A DNA stretch of 64,000 nt, from NCBI GenBank assembly GCA_963781805.1, contig CAWAHF010000004.1, positions 930,001-994,000 on the forward strand, given 5' to 3'. This document shows, piece by piece, positions 1 through 8,550 of the stretch. The stretch comes from JAFGPL01 sp963781805. Its GTDB lineage: Bacteria > Bacteroidota > Bacteroidia > Bacteroidales > UBA10428. Position 1 is the stretch's first letter; each line of letters starts with the position of its first letter. A program made the translations under genes and the position numbers. The notes beneath the pieces were generated by a model. That model was not told the DNA's origin. It saw only the letters and a list, made by a program, of their open reading frames with translations, and ran no database searches.

Positions 1-1
1 T

Positions 2-214
2 CCAAACCCGGTTTCCGATCTGATGAATATTAAGAGCGATAATGAAATAACCGGTATTGAAATATTCAATGCTATTGGCCAGACAGTAATGATGATTACG
101 GATATCAGAACTGAAAATGTGACTATGGATGTGTCAGGACTTAAAACCGGCCTGTATGTGATAAGAGTTTCATCGATAAAAGGAAACCAGGTATTGCAAA
201 TTTCAAAACAATAG
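2..214 (+). CDS. C-terminal end of a T9SS-sorted secreted protein (5' partial)
   Basis: Only the last 70 codons or so are in the window; the reading frame is open to the left edge, so the ATG at 23 is internal. The visible part begins with PNPVSDLMNI and continues with IEIFNAIGQTV, MDVSGLKTGLYVIRV and a terminal VLQISKQ. This is the usual layout of the type IX secretion C-terminal sorting domain (type A), which sends proteins across the outer membrane in Bacteroidota and is removed on attachment to the surface or release. The passenger domain lies outside the window, so its function cannot be told. A hairpin terminator follows 50 bases after the stop. Confidence 0.8.
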   Translation, partial: PNPVSDLMNIKSDNEITGIEIFNAIGQTVMMITDIRTENVTMDVSGLKTGLYVIRVSSIKGNQVLQISKQ

Positions 215-266
215 ATTGAAGTAATTTCTGAAAAGGTCTCTTCCGCTATTGTATCCATATGTGCTC

Positions 267-301
267 CAAAAGCTGTCATCAAAAGGGTGACAGCTTTTTT
301 T
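267..301 (+). terminator. Rho-independent terminator after the T9SS protein
   Basis: The arms AAAGCTGTCA and TGACAGCTTT form a 10-bp stem followed directly by a T run. It lies about 50 bases after the stop codon at 214. Confidence 0.8.
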
Positions 302-331
302 ATGCAGTGATATTTTTTTGCCTACCAGAAC

Positions 332-351
332 ATTCCTGCGAAAGCAGGAAT
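332..351. repeat. Small REP-like hairpin with GAAA loop
   Basis: Perfect 8-bp stem ATTCCTGC/GCAGGAAT closed by GAAA. It has no T tail, so it is unlikely to be a terminator. Short palindromes of this kind are common dispersed intergenic repeats in environmental genomes; no second copy was found in this window. The rest of the 215-560 interval holds the terminator above and otherwise AT-rich DNA. Confidence 0.5.
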
Positions 352-560
352 CTCATATTGATACCTGTTTCAACAGTGATGTTAGCCCCCCTATCAGATG
401 CTCTTAAGCATATCAATCATAAAAGATAACATTCATAGAAAAATATATTAAAAAGATTTTCAGGTTATTTTAATCTTAAGTAATTAATTAAGGAACTTAA
501 CATTGATTTAATAAACTTTAATTCTGAATGAATTAATTTCACGTTTAAAATATTTTTATT

Positions 561-1037
561 ATGAAAATTGTACAACGCTTGTTAAGTCTGACGTGTTTTG
601 TAATGCTACTTACAAATACTTCCAACATTTTTGCTCAATTATCTGTTGACGAAGACGGTATTTACTATGATAGTATTGGAAAACCTTATACGGGAGTGTA
701 TGTCGAGAAATATGATAACGGGGTTACTAAAAGCACGACTACTTTAATATCGGGTAGAAAGCATGGAATAGCAATCATCTATTTTCAAAATGGAAATATT
801 AACGAATTCAGAATGTACCGCAATAACCAGATGCATGGTACCTGGATAACTTGGAATGATAAAGGAATTAAAACAGCAGAAGCCAATTATGCCGCTGACA
901 AAAAGAATGGTAAATGGTACATCTGGGATGAAAATGGAGTTAAAAGGTATGAAATGACTTATTTTGACGGAGGGAAGATTGGCACCTGGTTAATGTGGAA
1001 TGATAAAGGAGAATTGGAGGAGACAAAAGAATATTAA
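561..1037 (+). CDS. Secreted MORN-repeat (YwqK-like) protein
   Basis: 158 residues with a signal peptide (about 1-25, ending at FAQ). The remainder consists of degenerate repeats of about 22 residues centred on G-x-W/F-x-x-W/Y-x-x-N/D-G, for example MHGTWITWNDKGIK, KNGKWYIWDENGVK and KIGTWLMWNDKGEL. This pattern is typical of the MORN-variant repeats of the YwqK antitoxin-like family, common as exported proteins in Bacteroidota. The biochemical role is not established; MORN-type beta-hairpins usually mediate binding. It stands alone, with gaps of over 300 bases on both sides. The start is chosen because the signal peptide begins exactly there. Confidence 0.75.
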   Translation: MKIVQRLLSLTCFVMLLTNTSNIFAQLSVDEDGIYYDSIGKPYTGVYVEKYDNGVTKSTTTLISGRKHGIAIIYFQNGNINEFRMYRNNQMHGTWITWNDKGIKTAEANYAADKKNGKWYIWDENGVKRYEMTYFDGGKIGTWLMWNDKGELEETKEY

Positions 1038-1176
1038 GTCAGAAATGTAGCAGTGATGTGATATTTTAGAAAGATCTATATTGTAATTTAATTTCCGAAA
1101 TAAACTCAACGTTTCATACAAAGTTCACTTCATAATAATGCGAATTAAAGGTCGAAATCAAATAATATGGACTTTA

Positions 1177-1249
1177 TCTTTGTGAATCTTTGTGTTTTAG
1201 AGACTTAGTGGCAAAAGGAAGATAGACACAAAGTCACCAAGTCCTAAGG
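1177..1249. repeat. Remnant of a dispersed ctttgtg...ttagtggc repeat
   Basis: Bases 1177-1216 read tctttgtgaatc...agacttagtggcaaaa. A closely related sequence (tctttgtgaacc...agactttgtggcataa) covers the 5' end of the GxxExxY gene near 11340-11380, and a relative occurs at 16707-16897. Here it is followed by a partly inverted piece, gacacaaagtcaccaagtcc. The surrounding 1038-1402 interval contains no credible gene. It looks like a decayed copy of a mobile or REP-like repeat. Confidence 0.45.
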
Positions 1250-1402
1250 TAGGTTTGCAAAATGCCGATTACAAATTAGATATGCTAATAAGTTTTTACC
1301 CTTAATTTGCATAAATAATAAATTCTGCTAATTTTATTCAGTTCAAAAAAATTCCTGAAGAATAGAGAGAATATCAGTGAAATGATCTTATTGTATTTAC
1401 GT

Positions 1403-1432
1403 AAAAAAAAATTGAACAATTGCTTGTTCAAT
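1403..1432 (-). terminator. Terminator for the downstream minus-strand gene
   Basis: Perfect 9-bp stem ATTGAACAA/TTGTTCAAT. Read on the minus strand it is followed by eight T residues. It lies about 70 bases beyond the stop codon of the gene at 1502-1852. Confidence 0.65.
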
Positions 1433-1501
1433 TTATTTTATAGGAAATGGGTGAAAAAAATTTAAAACTTATCTAACCAAATTGCATATGAGAAAACCTG
1501 T

Positions 1502-1852
1502 TTACAGATTTTCCAGTTCAACTTCTACTTTATTTTCCTTTTTTAGTTCTAATTTAACGACTTCGCTATTCTTTTTGTATGAAATCATATCCGATTCAAT
1601 CTGGTATTTTCCCGGCTTAAGATTGTTTATTTGAAAATTACCGTCAAAATCTGAATAAACTACGATATCTGTGCCAACCAATTTAACTGCAACACCGGCT
1701 AAAACTTCGCCATTTGCTTTATCAATTATGGTTCCGTTAACCGATGTGGTCGTCATTTCGGCTGATGAGGGATTTTCTTTTTCCGTTGCATAGGTCACAC
1801 CCATCAGGGCTAACCAAACTAAAACTGTTGCGAATGACTTTTTCATATTCAT
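1502..1852 (-). CDS. Secreted carboxypeptidase-regulatory-like domain protein
   Basis: 116 residues. A signal peptide (about 1-22, ending at VTYA) is followed by a Ser/Thr-rich linker and one carboxypeptidase D regulatory-like beta-sandwich (about 37-110): VNGTIIDKANGEVLAGVAVKL, then DFDGNFQINNLKPGKYQIE. This domain is usually the N-terminal extension of SusC and TonB-dependent receptors; here it is the whole mature protein, so it is probably a stand-alone binding or scaffold domain in the periplasm or on the surface. It is divergent from the regulator at 2070, and no enzyme function is visible. A terminator lies downstream at 1403-1432. Confidence 0.7.
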   Translation of the reverse strand: MNMKKSFATVLVWLALMGVTYATEKENPSSAEMTTTSVNGTIIDKANGEVLAGVAVKLVGTDIVVYSDFDGNFQINNLKPGKYQIESDMISYKKNSEVVKLELKKENKVEVELENL

Positions 1853-2042
1853 TTAATTAATTTACCTGTACAAAGGTAAGATCAGAATATTGAGGGTATA
1901 TTAGATAGGTGTAATGTTTATGTTAAATTTTTCTTAAGAATCTTAGGAGAATGTTAAGAAATATATTTCACAACCACACTCAGAAAAGCTTAATCAGGAG
2001 CTCAACATAAAGCAGTCAATTTACAAATTCTTCAAAACATCG

Positions 2043-2050
2043 TATATTTG
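2043..2050 (+). promoter_or_regulatory. Candidate Bacteroidota -7 element
   Basis: TATATTTG matches TANNTTTG and lies 20 bases before the ATG of the WYL regulator. No convincing -33 TTTG is seen at the usual spacing. Confidence 0.35.
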
Positions 2051-2069
2051 AAAATCCTAAACCCAACCC

Positions 2070-3023
2070 ATGAACCGAATCGATCGGCTGTCGGCTATAC
2101 TCATCATGTTGCAAACCAAAAGGGTGGTAAAAGCAGAAGAAATTGCCAACCGTTACGAAATAAGCAAAAGAACTGTATATCGCGACATCCGTGCACTCGA
2201 AGAAGCCGGGATTCCGATTGGAGCTGAAGCCGGTGTTGGTTACTTTCTAACCGAAGGATATCATCTTCCACCGGTCATGTTCACAAAGTCCGAAGCAAGC
2301 TCAATGTTGACGGCTGAAAAACTTGTGGAGAAATTTACAGACCAATCCATCGAAAAGAATTTTAAGTCGGCTCTGGATAAGATAAAATCGGTTTTACCGG
2401 TCAGCGAAAAAGACTTTTTAGAAATACTTACCCCTAATATCACAATTCTACAACAATTTAATACTTCAATCCACGATTTTCCCAACAATTTTTTGAGCGA
2501 TATACAGAATGCACTTGCCACCAAAAGAGTTCTGCAACTGGACTATTATGCGCAATATTCCGATAAACTTACAACGGGCCGTTTGGTTGAACCCATTGGC
2601 CTATGCTATTATGGATTTGCATGGCATATGATTGGCTACTGCCGAATGCGCGATGATTACAGGGATTTCAGACTGGACAGAATAAAGAGTCTGATTATTT
2701 CTGATGAAATATTCATTCCAAAGAACAGAATGCCCATGCATGAATTCCTTAAAGGGCTTTATCAATCTAATAATCTTGAGCCTGTGGTCATAAGGTTTGA
2801 TAAAAGCAGTCTGAGTTATGTGGATAAGCCAAAGTATTATTACGGATATGTAGATGAAAAAGAGACAGGGAATCAGGTGGAAATGTATTTTATGGTTGAC
2901 TCTATGGATTATATTGCCCGGTGGATTATAACGCTTGGAAATAAAGCTGAGATTGTAAGTCCGCTAAAATTGAAAGATTTGATCGTAGATTTTGTCAATG
3001 AATTAAAAGGGCATTATTTGTGA
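2070..3023 (+). CDS. YafY-type HTH/WYL transcriptional regulator
   Basis: 317 residues, the normal length for the family. Residues 1-60 are a DeoR-like winged helix-turn-helix (RVVKAEEIANRYEISKRTVYRDI, then GYFLTEGYHLPP). The middle and C-terminal parts (about 150-310) carry the WYL sensor fold; the segment GLCYYGFAWHMIGYCRMRDD followed by RLDRI is characteristic. WYL proteins bind nucleic acid or small ligands and often act as repressors or activators of neighbouring or defence genes. It is transcribed alone, diverging from the gene at 1502 and converging with the CPBP gene (stop codons 22 bases apart), so its target is not evident. Confidence 0.85.
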   Translation: MNRIDRLSAILIMLQTKRVVKAEEIANRYEISKRTVYRDIRALEEAGIPIGAEAGVGYFLTEGYHLPPVMFTKSEASSMLTAEKLVEKFTDQSIEKNFKSALDKIKSVLPVSEKDFLEILTPNITILQQFNTSIHDFPNNFLSDIQNALATKRVLQLDYYAQYSDKLTTGRLVEPIGLCYYGFAWHMIGYCRMRDDYRDFRLDRIKSLIISDEIFIPKNRMPMHEFLKGLYQSNNLEPVVIRFDKSSLSYVDKPKYYYGYVDEKETGNQVEMYFMVDSMDYIARWIITLGNKAEIVSPLKLKDLIVDFVNELKGHYL

Positions 3024-3045
3024 AAAGTCAGACCTATAAAAATAC

Positions 3046-3777
3046 TCATGGCAACAGGATATTGTCCATCTTATCTTTGATCAACTCATACCAATGAAAA
3101 TGCATGTTTAAGAATACCAATAAATTAGAAAATCCATGTGCAATCACCAATGGCCACAGTTTTTTATACCTGTAATAATAATATCCGAATACCAAACTCA
3201 TCGGAACAATCGAAAACAAGCTTATCCATCCCTGGTAGGTATGCAATAATTCCCGGATAACCATACTAAATCCGATAATAAATATCGAATGATATTTTTC
3301 AAGTCGCTTAAAAAGGTATCCTATCAATATAAACTCCTCAAAAAAAGAATTAATAAGCACAATTAAAATTATACTAATCCAGCCGGATTTATATCCAAAT
3401 TGAACATGGTTTAACAACTTTTCATCAGCTACATTGAAAAGTTCCAATAGGCTAATACTGGCATTTCCAATAACATTTTTAGCAAATAGTAATAATATGC
3501 CTATCCAAATTAGCCGATAAGTAAAACGTAAATGAAAATCGTTCAGTGTCCAACCTCTGACTTTAAGAATATATGCAATTATTAAAAAAGCAATTATCTC
3601 GTATATAATCAATATATAATGCCGCCGGTCGGTATAATTGTAGTGCCATAAATGGTTATAGTCACTACTAATTAACAAAAAATGTTTTGTGGATGTAAAT
3701 ATAAAAAAACCTAATCCTAGGGTTAAAATAAGAACCAATTCTAATACCGGAGAGAAGTTTTTAATTATCTTATTCAT
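3046..3777 (-). CDS. CPBP-family intramembrane protein with degenerate first motif
   Basis: 243 residues with about seven hydrophobic segments. CPBP (Abi/CAAX-protease-like) intramembrane proteases have three motifs: EExxxR, FxxxH and HxxxN. Here the first is EEFILIG, so the two Glu are present but the Arg is Ile. The second is seen in the stretch FSMVIRELLHTYQGW and the third is HGFSN. The protein may therefore be impaired or a non-proteolytic member. The family is known for prenyl-protein processing, bacteriocin immunity and regulated membrane proteolysis; the job here is unknown. The start at 3777 gives a short polar N-terminus before the first membrane helix. Confidence 0.7.
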   Translation of the reverse strand: MNKIIKNFSPVLELVLILTLGLGFFIFTSTKHFLLISSDYNHLWHYNYTDRRHYILIIYEIIAFLIIAYILKVRGWTLNDFHLRFTYRLIWIGILLLFAKNVIGNASISLLELFNVADEKLLNHVQFGYKSGWISIILIVLINSFFEEFILIGYLFKRLEKYHSIFIIGFSMVIRELLHTYQGWISLFSIVPMSLVFGYYYYRYKKLWPLVIAHGFSNLLVFLNMHFHWYELIKDKMDNILLP

Positions 3778-4027
3778 TTATATTAACTAAACAACAATAG
3801 ACTTCGGATTTCACAAACAATTAATACAGATGTTCTTAACAAGAAATTCCTGTTTTTATGCAGATATTTATTTGAATCGATTATGTAAAATCCTTTAAAA
3901 TAATCTTAACCTATTTCTACGTTAACACATTAGCAAATCAACCAGATTTTTTCTTTTTGTGTACCCTGTAATTCTTATCTAATAATTAGTACAATACAAC
4001 CAGCGTTGATTGTAATTCTGTACTTCG

Positions 4028-4960
4028 TCAATCAGCTTCAGAAATATCCAGCTCACACGCATAATTCTTCCAGCTTTTCCTGTCCATTAATTTAAGCTTT
4101 GAGAATTTTTCAAGGTTAAGTCTTCTGTTGATAGAGGTCTTGACCTTTTTTAGCGGATAAAGCTGAATGGCAATTCCTTTTAAATTTTTTTGATCTACAA
4201 ACCATGATGTAGCAAAATAATAAAGATTTAGTTTCAGATACCCATAATAGGGATCAGATAAATTGAACAGGTTATTTTTAATTCCGTACAACACAGCCAT
4301 ATGATTGGGCATATACAATATCAAAGGCAAATCTAAATTCTTATATATTTCACCCAAATCAGCCTTTACCACTTTTATGTCAAATCCCAGGTTATCGGCG
4401 ATAACAGCCAAATCTTCAATAGTCAGCTCATTTGGACTTTTCTCCAGAGGTGAATTTTTAATAATGCGGTTATAGGTAATCTTTTTCCTGTAATAATATT
4501 TGTACATCATTTGCAAACAGACAATGCCCGGTTGATAATTCTTTTTCTGCCTGAAATGTGGAAAGCTTTTATACAATGTTTTCCTGGATAGTATTAAAAT
4601 TATTATCAGTACCAGGACCAATAATAGCGCTGTCAAAACAGCAATAGTTCTCCTGCTTTGAATCAAAGAACTTTCATATAATTCATTTTGAGACCTGAGG
4701 TGGAAAAGAATTATAGAATAATCCCTATTTAGTGAGTCAACCTGAATATCTGTTTTAAGAGAATCAGTTAAAGCTGCACTTGAAGCGGTGTCAGAATTAT
4801 TCAGGTTATTAACCTCAATGGCATCTTTATTTTTATCATTTGTTGCAATTACTTCAACTGAAACGAAAATACTTACAAGAAAACACAGAATAACGGAATA
4901 CTTCATCAGGGTATATTGGATTTTAGAATTCAAAGATAATCTTCTCTCATTAACTTTCAA
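4028..4960 (-). CDS. Membrane-anchored C39-peptidase-like domain protein, catalytic Cys absent
   Basis: 310 residues. A signal peptide or membrane helix at about 20-40, a polar linker, a second strong helix at 105-125, then a C39-like domain (about 135-275). C39 peptidases cleave double-glycine leader peptides and use a Cys in D-C-G-x-A-C-L. Here the aligned stretch is Q-P-G-I-V-C-L, so Pro144 replaces the nucleophile, while His220 (PNHMAVLYGI) and Asp236 (LSDPYYG) remain. The ABC-transporter parts usually attached to C39 are missing. It could bind a leader peptide without cleaving it, as C39-like domains of some exporters do. No bacteriocin-like gene is seen beside it. Confidence 0.6.
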   Translation of the reverse strand: MKVNERRLSLNSKIQYTLMKYSVILCFLVSIFVSVEVIATNDKNKDAIEVNNLNNSDTASSAALTDSLKTDIQVDSLNRDYSIILFHLRSQNELYESSLIQSRRTIAVLTALLLVLVLIIILILSRKTLYKSFPHFRQKKNYQPGIVCLQMMYKYYYRKKITYNRIIKNSPLEKSPNELTIEDLAVIADNLGFDIKVVKADLGEIYKNLDLPLILYMPNHMAVLYGIKNNLFNLSDPYYGYLKLNLYYFATSWFVDQKNLKGIAIQLYPLKKVKTSINRRLNLEKFSKLKLMDRKSWKNYACELDISEAD

Positions 4961-5042
4961 ATAATTAAACTATTCTGACCGTCGGATTAAGAATGATTAA
5001 TTGATTAAATCATTTTTTACTCAGTAAATGAGGCTTTGAGAA

Positions 5043-5256
5043 CTAGTGTCATATCAAACTTATTATGTCATATAGTCACCCTGAACTCCCGCCTGGCTGG
5101 CTTCGGCAGACAGGTGATCCAGGGTCTCTGGAAGATTAAAGAGATTAGCTTCCGCTGAGCCTTTCAGGGTTCCGAATCACCTGCCCGCCGCTTAAACTCT
5201 GTCAGGCGGGAGTTCGGAATGACTTTACCAATTTTTAATACTTGACATGACACTAG
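5043..5256. repeat. MITE-like element with 15-bp terminal inverted repeats
   Basis: The ends CTAGTGTCATATCAA (5043-5057) and TTGACATGACACTAG (5242-5256) are inverted repeats with one mismatch. Nested inside is a second perfect inverted repeat, GAACTCCCGCCTG (5083-5095) and CAGGCGGGAGTTC (5203-5215). The 214-bp unit has no coding potential and is more GC-rich than its flanks. This is the structure of a miniature inverted-repeat element; no transposase for it is in the window. It fills most of the 4961-5434 gap. Confidence 0.65.
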
Positions 5257-5434
5257 ATCACTTTTACCATTGTTGAGATAATGTTTCTCAATAACATTAT
5301 GCTTACTGGCTTTAAATTCAGTGATATTATTTAAAGCTGGATTTTAATTAATTATTTAAAATCCTGTTGACATATAGTTGTCACCGGCACCTGTTTTATT
5401 TACAACAACAAAATTGAAATTAAAACTTAAATCT

Positions 5435-5785
5435 ATGAAAGATATTATTACTGATAAAACCCTGATTTCCAAATGCGGGTTGTATTGCGGTTCCTGTCCT
5501 AAGTATTTGAAAGATAAGTGCCCCGGTTGCGACGGATACGAAAATGCCACATGGTGCAAATTACGTAGTTGTTGTATCGAGCATGGCTATGGCAGCTGTG
5601 CCGATTGTAAAGAATTTGAAAATGTAATGGAATGTAAAAAGTACAATAACTTCATTTCTCGTGTCATTGGCTTCGTCCTTCGTTCCGACAGGGAAGCAGG
5701 AATTAAAATGATCAAAGAGAAGGGATATGAAGAATTTGCAACGTATATGGCAGAGAATAAGCTGATATCGATTCGGAAAAAGTAG
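5435..5785 (+). CDS. DUF3795 cysteine-rich protein
   Basis: 116 residues from the ATG at 5435. An ATG at 5378 adds 19 residues that look like translated leader (low-complexity Lys/Leu), so 5435 is preferred. The Cys pattern CGLYCGSCPKYLKDKCPGC, then WCKLRSCC and CADCKEF, matches DUF3795 proteins, which are small, widespread in Bacteroidota, Clostridia and archaea, and are thought to bind zinc or an Fe-S cluster. The function is unknown. The base sequence just before the start (aaattaaaacttaaatct) resembles that before the metzincin gene at 6083. Confidence 0.75.
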   Translation: MKDIITDKTLISKCGLYCGSCPKYLKDKCPGCDGYENATWCKLRSCCIEHGYGSCADCKEFENVMECKKYNNFISRVIGFVLRSDREAGIKMIKEKGYEEFATYMAENKLISIRKK

Positions 5786-6082
5786 GAAAGGTGTATTTAA
5801 TATTCACTTCCAGATTAAACATCTCATCAACTACTCAATCCATACTATTACCAAATCCTTTTGCATAAATCCTTAAAATAATTGGTTCATAAATACATAA
5901 AGTTGAACCAAATATTTTCCTAATTGTTTACATATCAATTTACAAATAAAGAATTTTTAGCACTAATTTCATTGCCACCTGCATTTAGCTGTAATAATTT
6001 CAAATAAAGACAAACAATTACGTTGAATGTGTTCTCAGGCAAATTAAAATTCAACCAATTATTAACCTTAAAACTTAAAATT

Positions 6083-7822
6083 ATGGTATGTAGAGAGGTC
6101 TCAACCTGGATCACAGAAAATATTCTGGTTCCGGTAGAAAAGTTCATTACAGAAGCCCGCGAAGTATGTGAAAATATTGGACAGTGGGTTGACGAACAAG
6201 TATGGCAACCTGTTGATGAATGGGTAAGCCACGAAGAGCAAAGATGTAGAGAACAAGACTGCAACTGGTGGTGCGCGTGTTGTAATAAGTGGTTTTGCTG
6301 GATTGTGACAGTTGTCGTTAAAGTTGTAACATGGGTATTGGTAACAGTGACAAAATGGGTTGTCACTCTTGTATGCCACATTGTAACCATTGTAGTCGGA
6401 ATCGTAGTCGAGTTGGTTCTAAAAGTAATTCACAGGTTGGTTACATTTCTGGTCTGTTTATTTACAGATCCTTTACAGGCATTGAAAACTCTGTGGGATT
6501 TGTGGAACGATATTGTAGATACAATTGAAGACATTCTGGATTTTGTTGTTACCCTTCTTGACGACCTTAAAGGTATAATTCATGATATTGGGTCATTAAT
6601 AGATTCACTCGGACGATCATTTTGCATTTTTGGTGATGCAGCCTGTGCGTTTTTTGGCGCCATTTTTGGATTTATTAAAGGAATAATCGATTGGATTGAA
6701 GATATTGTTGACTGGGTGCGAGACACCATTGATGGTTTGAAAGATTTAATCGCAGGACTACTTACGTTGAACTGGTGTCGTATTCAGGCTGGTTTAGGTA
6801 TATTTAATGTTCTGAGAGTAATTACATCAATTACACGTATTCCGGCAGGATGGTTTTATACAGGACCAGCAAGTTTGATAGACGATGTAACACTTGAAAA
6901 GATTATTAACGATGCACTTGAAAGCGCCTTTGGAACTGATACTAATCGATTAGAGAGATCTAAAAAAAGAGCCCGTCTTGGTGGTTATCCGATTGGAGTT
7001 CCTATTACCATTGATGCCCGCAGAATTGCAATACGCAGCAATGATTTTTTGCGCAGACTTCATACCAGCGGAGTACTAAACCTGCATGCAATTGCTGGCA
7101 GAGTCTCAGATTGTAAAGGAGAATTTGTATCAAGTGCTTTTACAGGTGAGGTTGTATATACAGGTACTTCCACTGCAGTATCTCAAAGTGATCTGGATGA
7201 TTTTATTAAGCTTGGTCCGGACTCAGTACCATCATTTACGGTTTATCCTATTAAGTTAGCAACCTTCAGAAGGTATTTGCAAATGGCTCATAAAAAAGGA
7301 TTTCAGATTGGATTAAACTTTAGCTGGCATCCGATTAAAGAGATCGTAGTCGAAAGCACTCGGTTTGTACCCCTTCAAAGCGATGAATCAACAGATACGG
7401 CACAAAAAGAATTACTTACCCTGATGGGCAGGCCTAATACCGGAGAAGATATAAGTACTGTGCCAAGTATTGCAATTTTTGGATATATGGCATCCAGTCT
7501 TAATGGACTTACAGCTTGGTTCAGACCAGCCAGCAGGGATTTAAGTCCAACCGGAACTACATTCAGAACCCGTTTTCCCGAAGTTGGATTTCGATTTGTT
7601 CCTATTCATGAAATAGGCCATTATTATGGACTTAATCATGCAGGTCATGATAATCCTTCCATGATTATGTGGACTCCTAAATCAGCAGACAAGCATATTC
7701 CAGCTGCATTGCCTGAATTTTTATTTTTATCCGGAGAAGCAAATTTCACCGAAGATGATGCAAGAGAAGTCTGGAAATATATTACCACTACTGACCAGGC
7801 CAGAGATACAATCTTACCCTAA
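6083..7822 (+). CDS. Large Cys/Trp-rich hydrophobic protein with C-terminal metzincin protease domain
   Basis: 579 residues from the ATG at 6083; an ATG at 6023 is possible but adds leader-like sequence. No signal peptide. Residues 1-54 are acidic and amphipathic. Residues 55-72 form a cluster with six Cys and several Trp (CREQDCNWWCACCNKWFCW). Residues 73-127 are a long Val-rich hydrophobic stretch, and 130-225 are repeating amphipathic units such as IIDWIEDIVDWV. The C-terminal half ends in HEIGHYYGLNH (His509, Glu510, His513, His519), the metzincin zinc site HExxHxxGxxH, with MIMW downstream as a likely Met-turn. The order suggests a membrane-inserting or self-assembling module fused to a zinc protease. 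Its partner may be the next gene, 12 bases away. The N-terminal part has no function I can name. Confidence 0.65.
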   Translation: MVCREVSTWITENILVPVEKFITEAREVCENIGQWVDEQVWQPVDEWVSHEEQRCREQDCNWWCACCNKWFCWIVTVVVKVVTWVLVTVTKWVVTLVCHIVTIVVGIVVELVLKVIHRLVTFLVCLFTDPLQALKTLWDLWNDIVDTIEDILDFVVTLLDDLKGIIHDIGSLIDSLGRSFCIFGDAACAFFGAIFGFIKGIIDWIEDIVDWVRDTIDGLKDLIAGLLTLNWCRIQAGLGIFNVLRVITSITRIPAGWFYTGPASLIDDVTLEKIINDALESAFGTDTNRLERSKKRARLGGYPIGVPITIDARRIAIRSNDFLRRLHTSGVLNLHAIAGRVSDCKGEFVSSAFTGEVVYTGTSTAVSQSDLDDFIKLGPDSVPSFTVYPIKLATFRRYLQMAHKKGFQIGLNFSWHPIKEIVVESTRFVPLQSDESTDTAQKELLTLMGRPNTGEDISTVPSIAIFGYMASSLNGLTAWFRPASRDLSPTGTTFRTRFPEVGFRFVPIHEIGHYYGLNHAGHDNPSMIMWTPKSADKHIPAALPEFLFLSGEANFTEDDAREVWKYITTTDQARDTILP

Positions 7823-7834
7823 TACACCAGACAT

Positions 7835-8215
7835 ATGAATTATTCAGTAAATAATATGGATTCTTTGGAAAAGCTAAGGAAAGATAAAAGTATTAAGCAA
7901 AGTATCCGCAAAGTAATGTTGGATATTCCTGACAAAAATCTGGTGCAGAGGTTAGAAAGAAAGCTTAATAAACATTATTTTGCCTGTGGGTGCCAGGAAG
8001 GGGCATTCAGTGTTTATCTTGCACTTTTTGGTGTAATTCTATCCTGTTGGTTATTGCATATCAACATTATTTCGAGTTGGTGGCGTATTCTAACGGTACT
8101 TGCTATTGCCGCCTTGTTTGGTAAGCTTTTTGGTCTGTTGTTAAGCAGTTTTAAATTAAAAAAAATATACCATAATCTTGAAAACTACTTTAACAATGAA
8201 ATAGTGATTCAATAA
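7835..8215 (+). CDS. Small membrane protein, probable partner of the metzincin protein
   Basis: 126 residues. The N-terminal third is basic and helical, followed by YFACGCQEGAF (a CxC pair) and two or three hydrophobic segments (about 62-80 and 85-110), then a short charged tail. I do not recognise a family. It starts 12 bases after the metzincin gene and both end before one shared terminator at 8247, so they are almost certainly one transcript. It could be an immunity, anchoring or assembly factor for the upstream protein, but that is inference from position only. Confidence 0.55.
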   Translation: MNYSVNNMDSLEKLRKDKSIKQSIRKVMLDIPDKNLVQRLERKLNKHYFACGCQEGAFSVYLALFGVILSCWLLHINIISSWWRILTVLAIAALFGKLFGLLLSSFKLKKIYHNLENYFNNEIVIQ

Positions 8216-8246
8216 ATACTTTGAGCAAAAAAATTAAAGCAATATT

Positions 8247-8287
8247 AAAAGTGGCAGTTAGAATTTTCAATTATTCTGCCACTTTTT
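8247..8287 (+). terminator. Terminator of the metzincin operon
   Basis: The stem AAAAGTGGCAG/CTGCCACTTTT (11 bp) is followed by a T run, about 30 bases after the stop of the 126-residue gene. The remaining 8288-8550 interval shows no other gene and presumably holds the promoter of the sigma-factor operon. Confidence 0.8.
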
Positions 8288-8550
8288 CCATTTCGATTTT
8301 CACTAACAAATCTACTATCAATAAAATTTTCATCTCATTTTGTAGTTGTTTACATTGACAAAATAGAGTATTCACATTCAAATTTTCTAATCGTAAATCT
8401 CCTGTATGCCTTTCTTACCACCATTTGTTTTTTCTTTATTTTAAATCATTAATCCACTCTTTTTATATTTTTGAAAAAAATCTTTTACATGCCAGGCAGC
8501 CTTTTTTTAATTGCCAGGGTTATTATTATCAGAAAGCAACCTATAGCCCA

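Noticed and set aside
5935..6390. Minus-strand frame of 151 codons
   Set aside because: Antisense to the metzincin gene and rich in Thr/His as expected of a shadow of its Val-rich codons.
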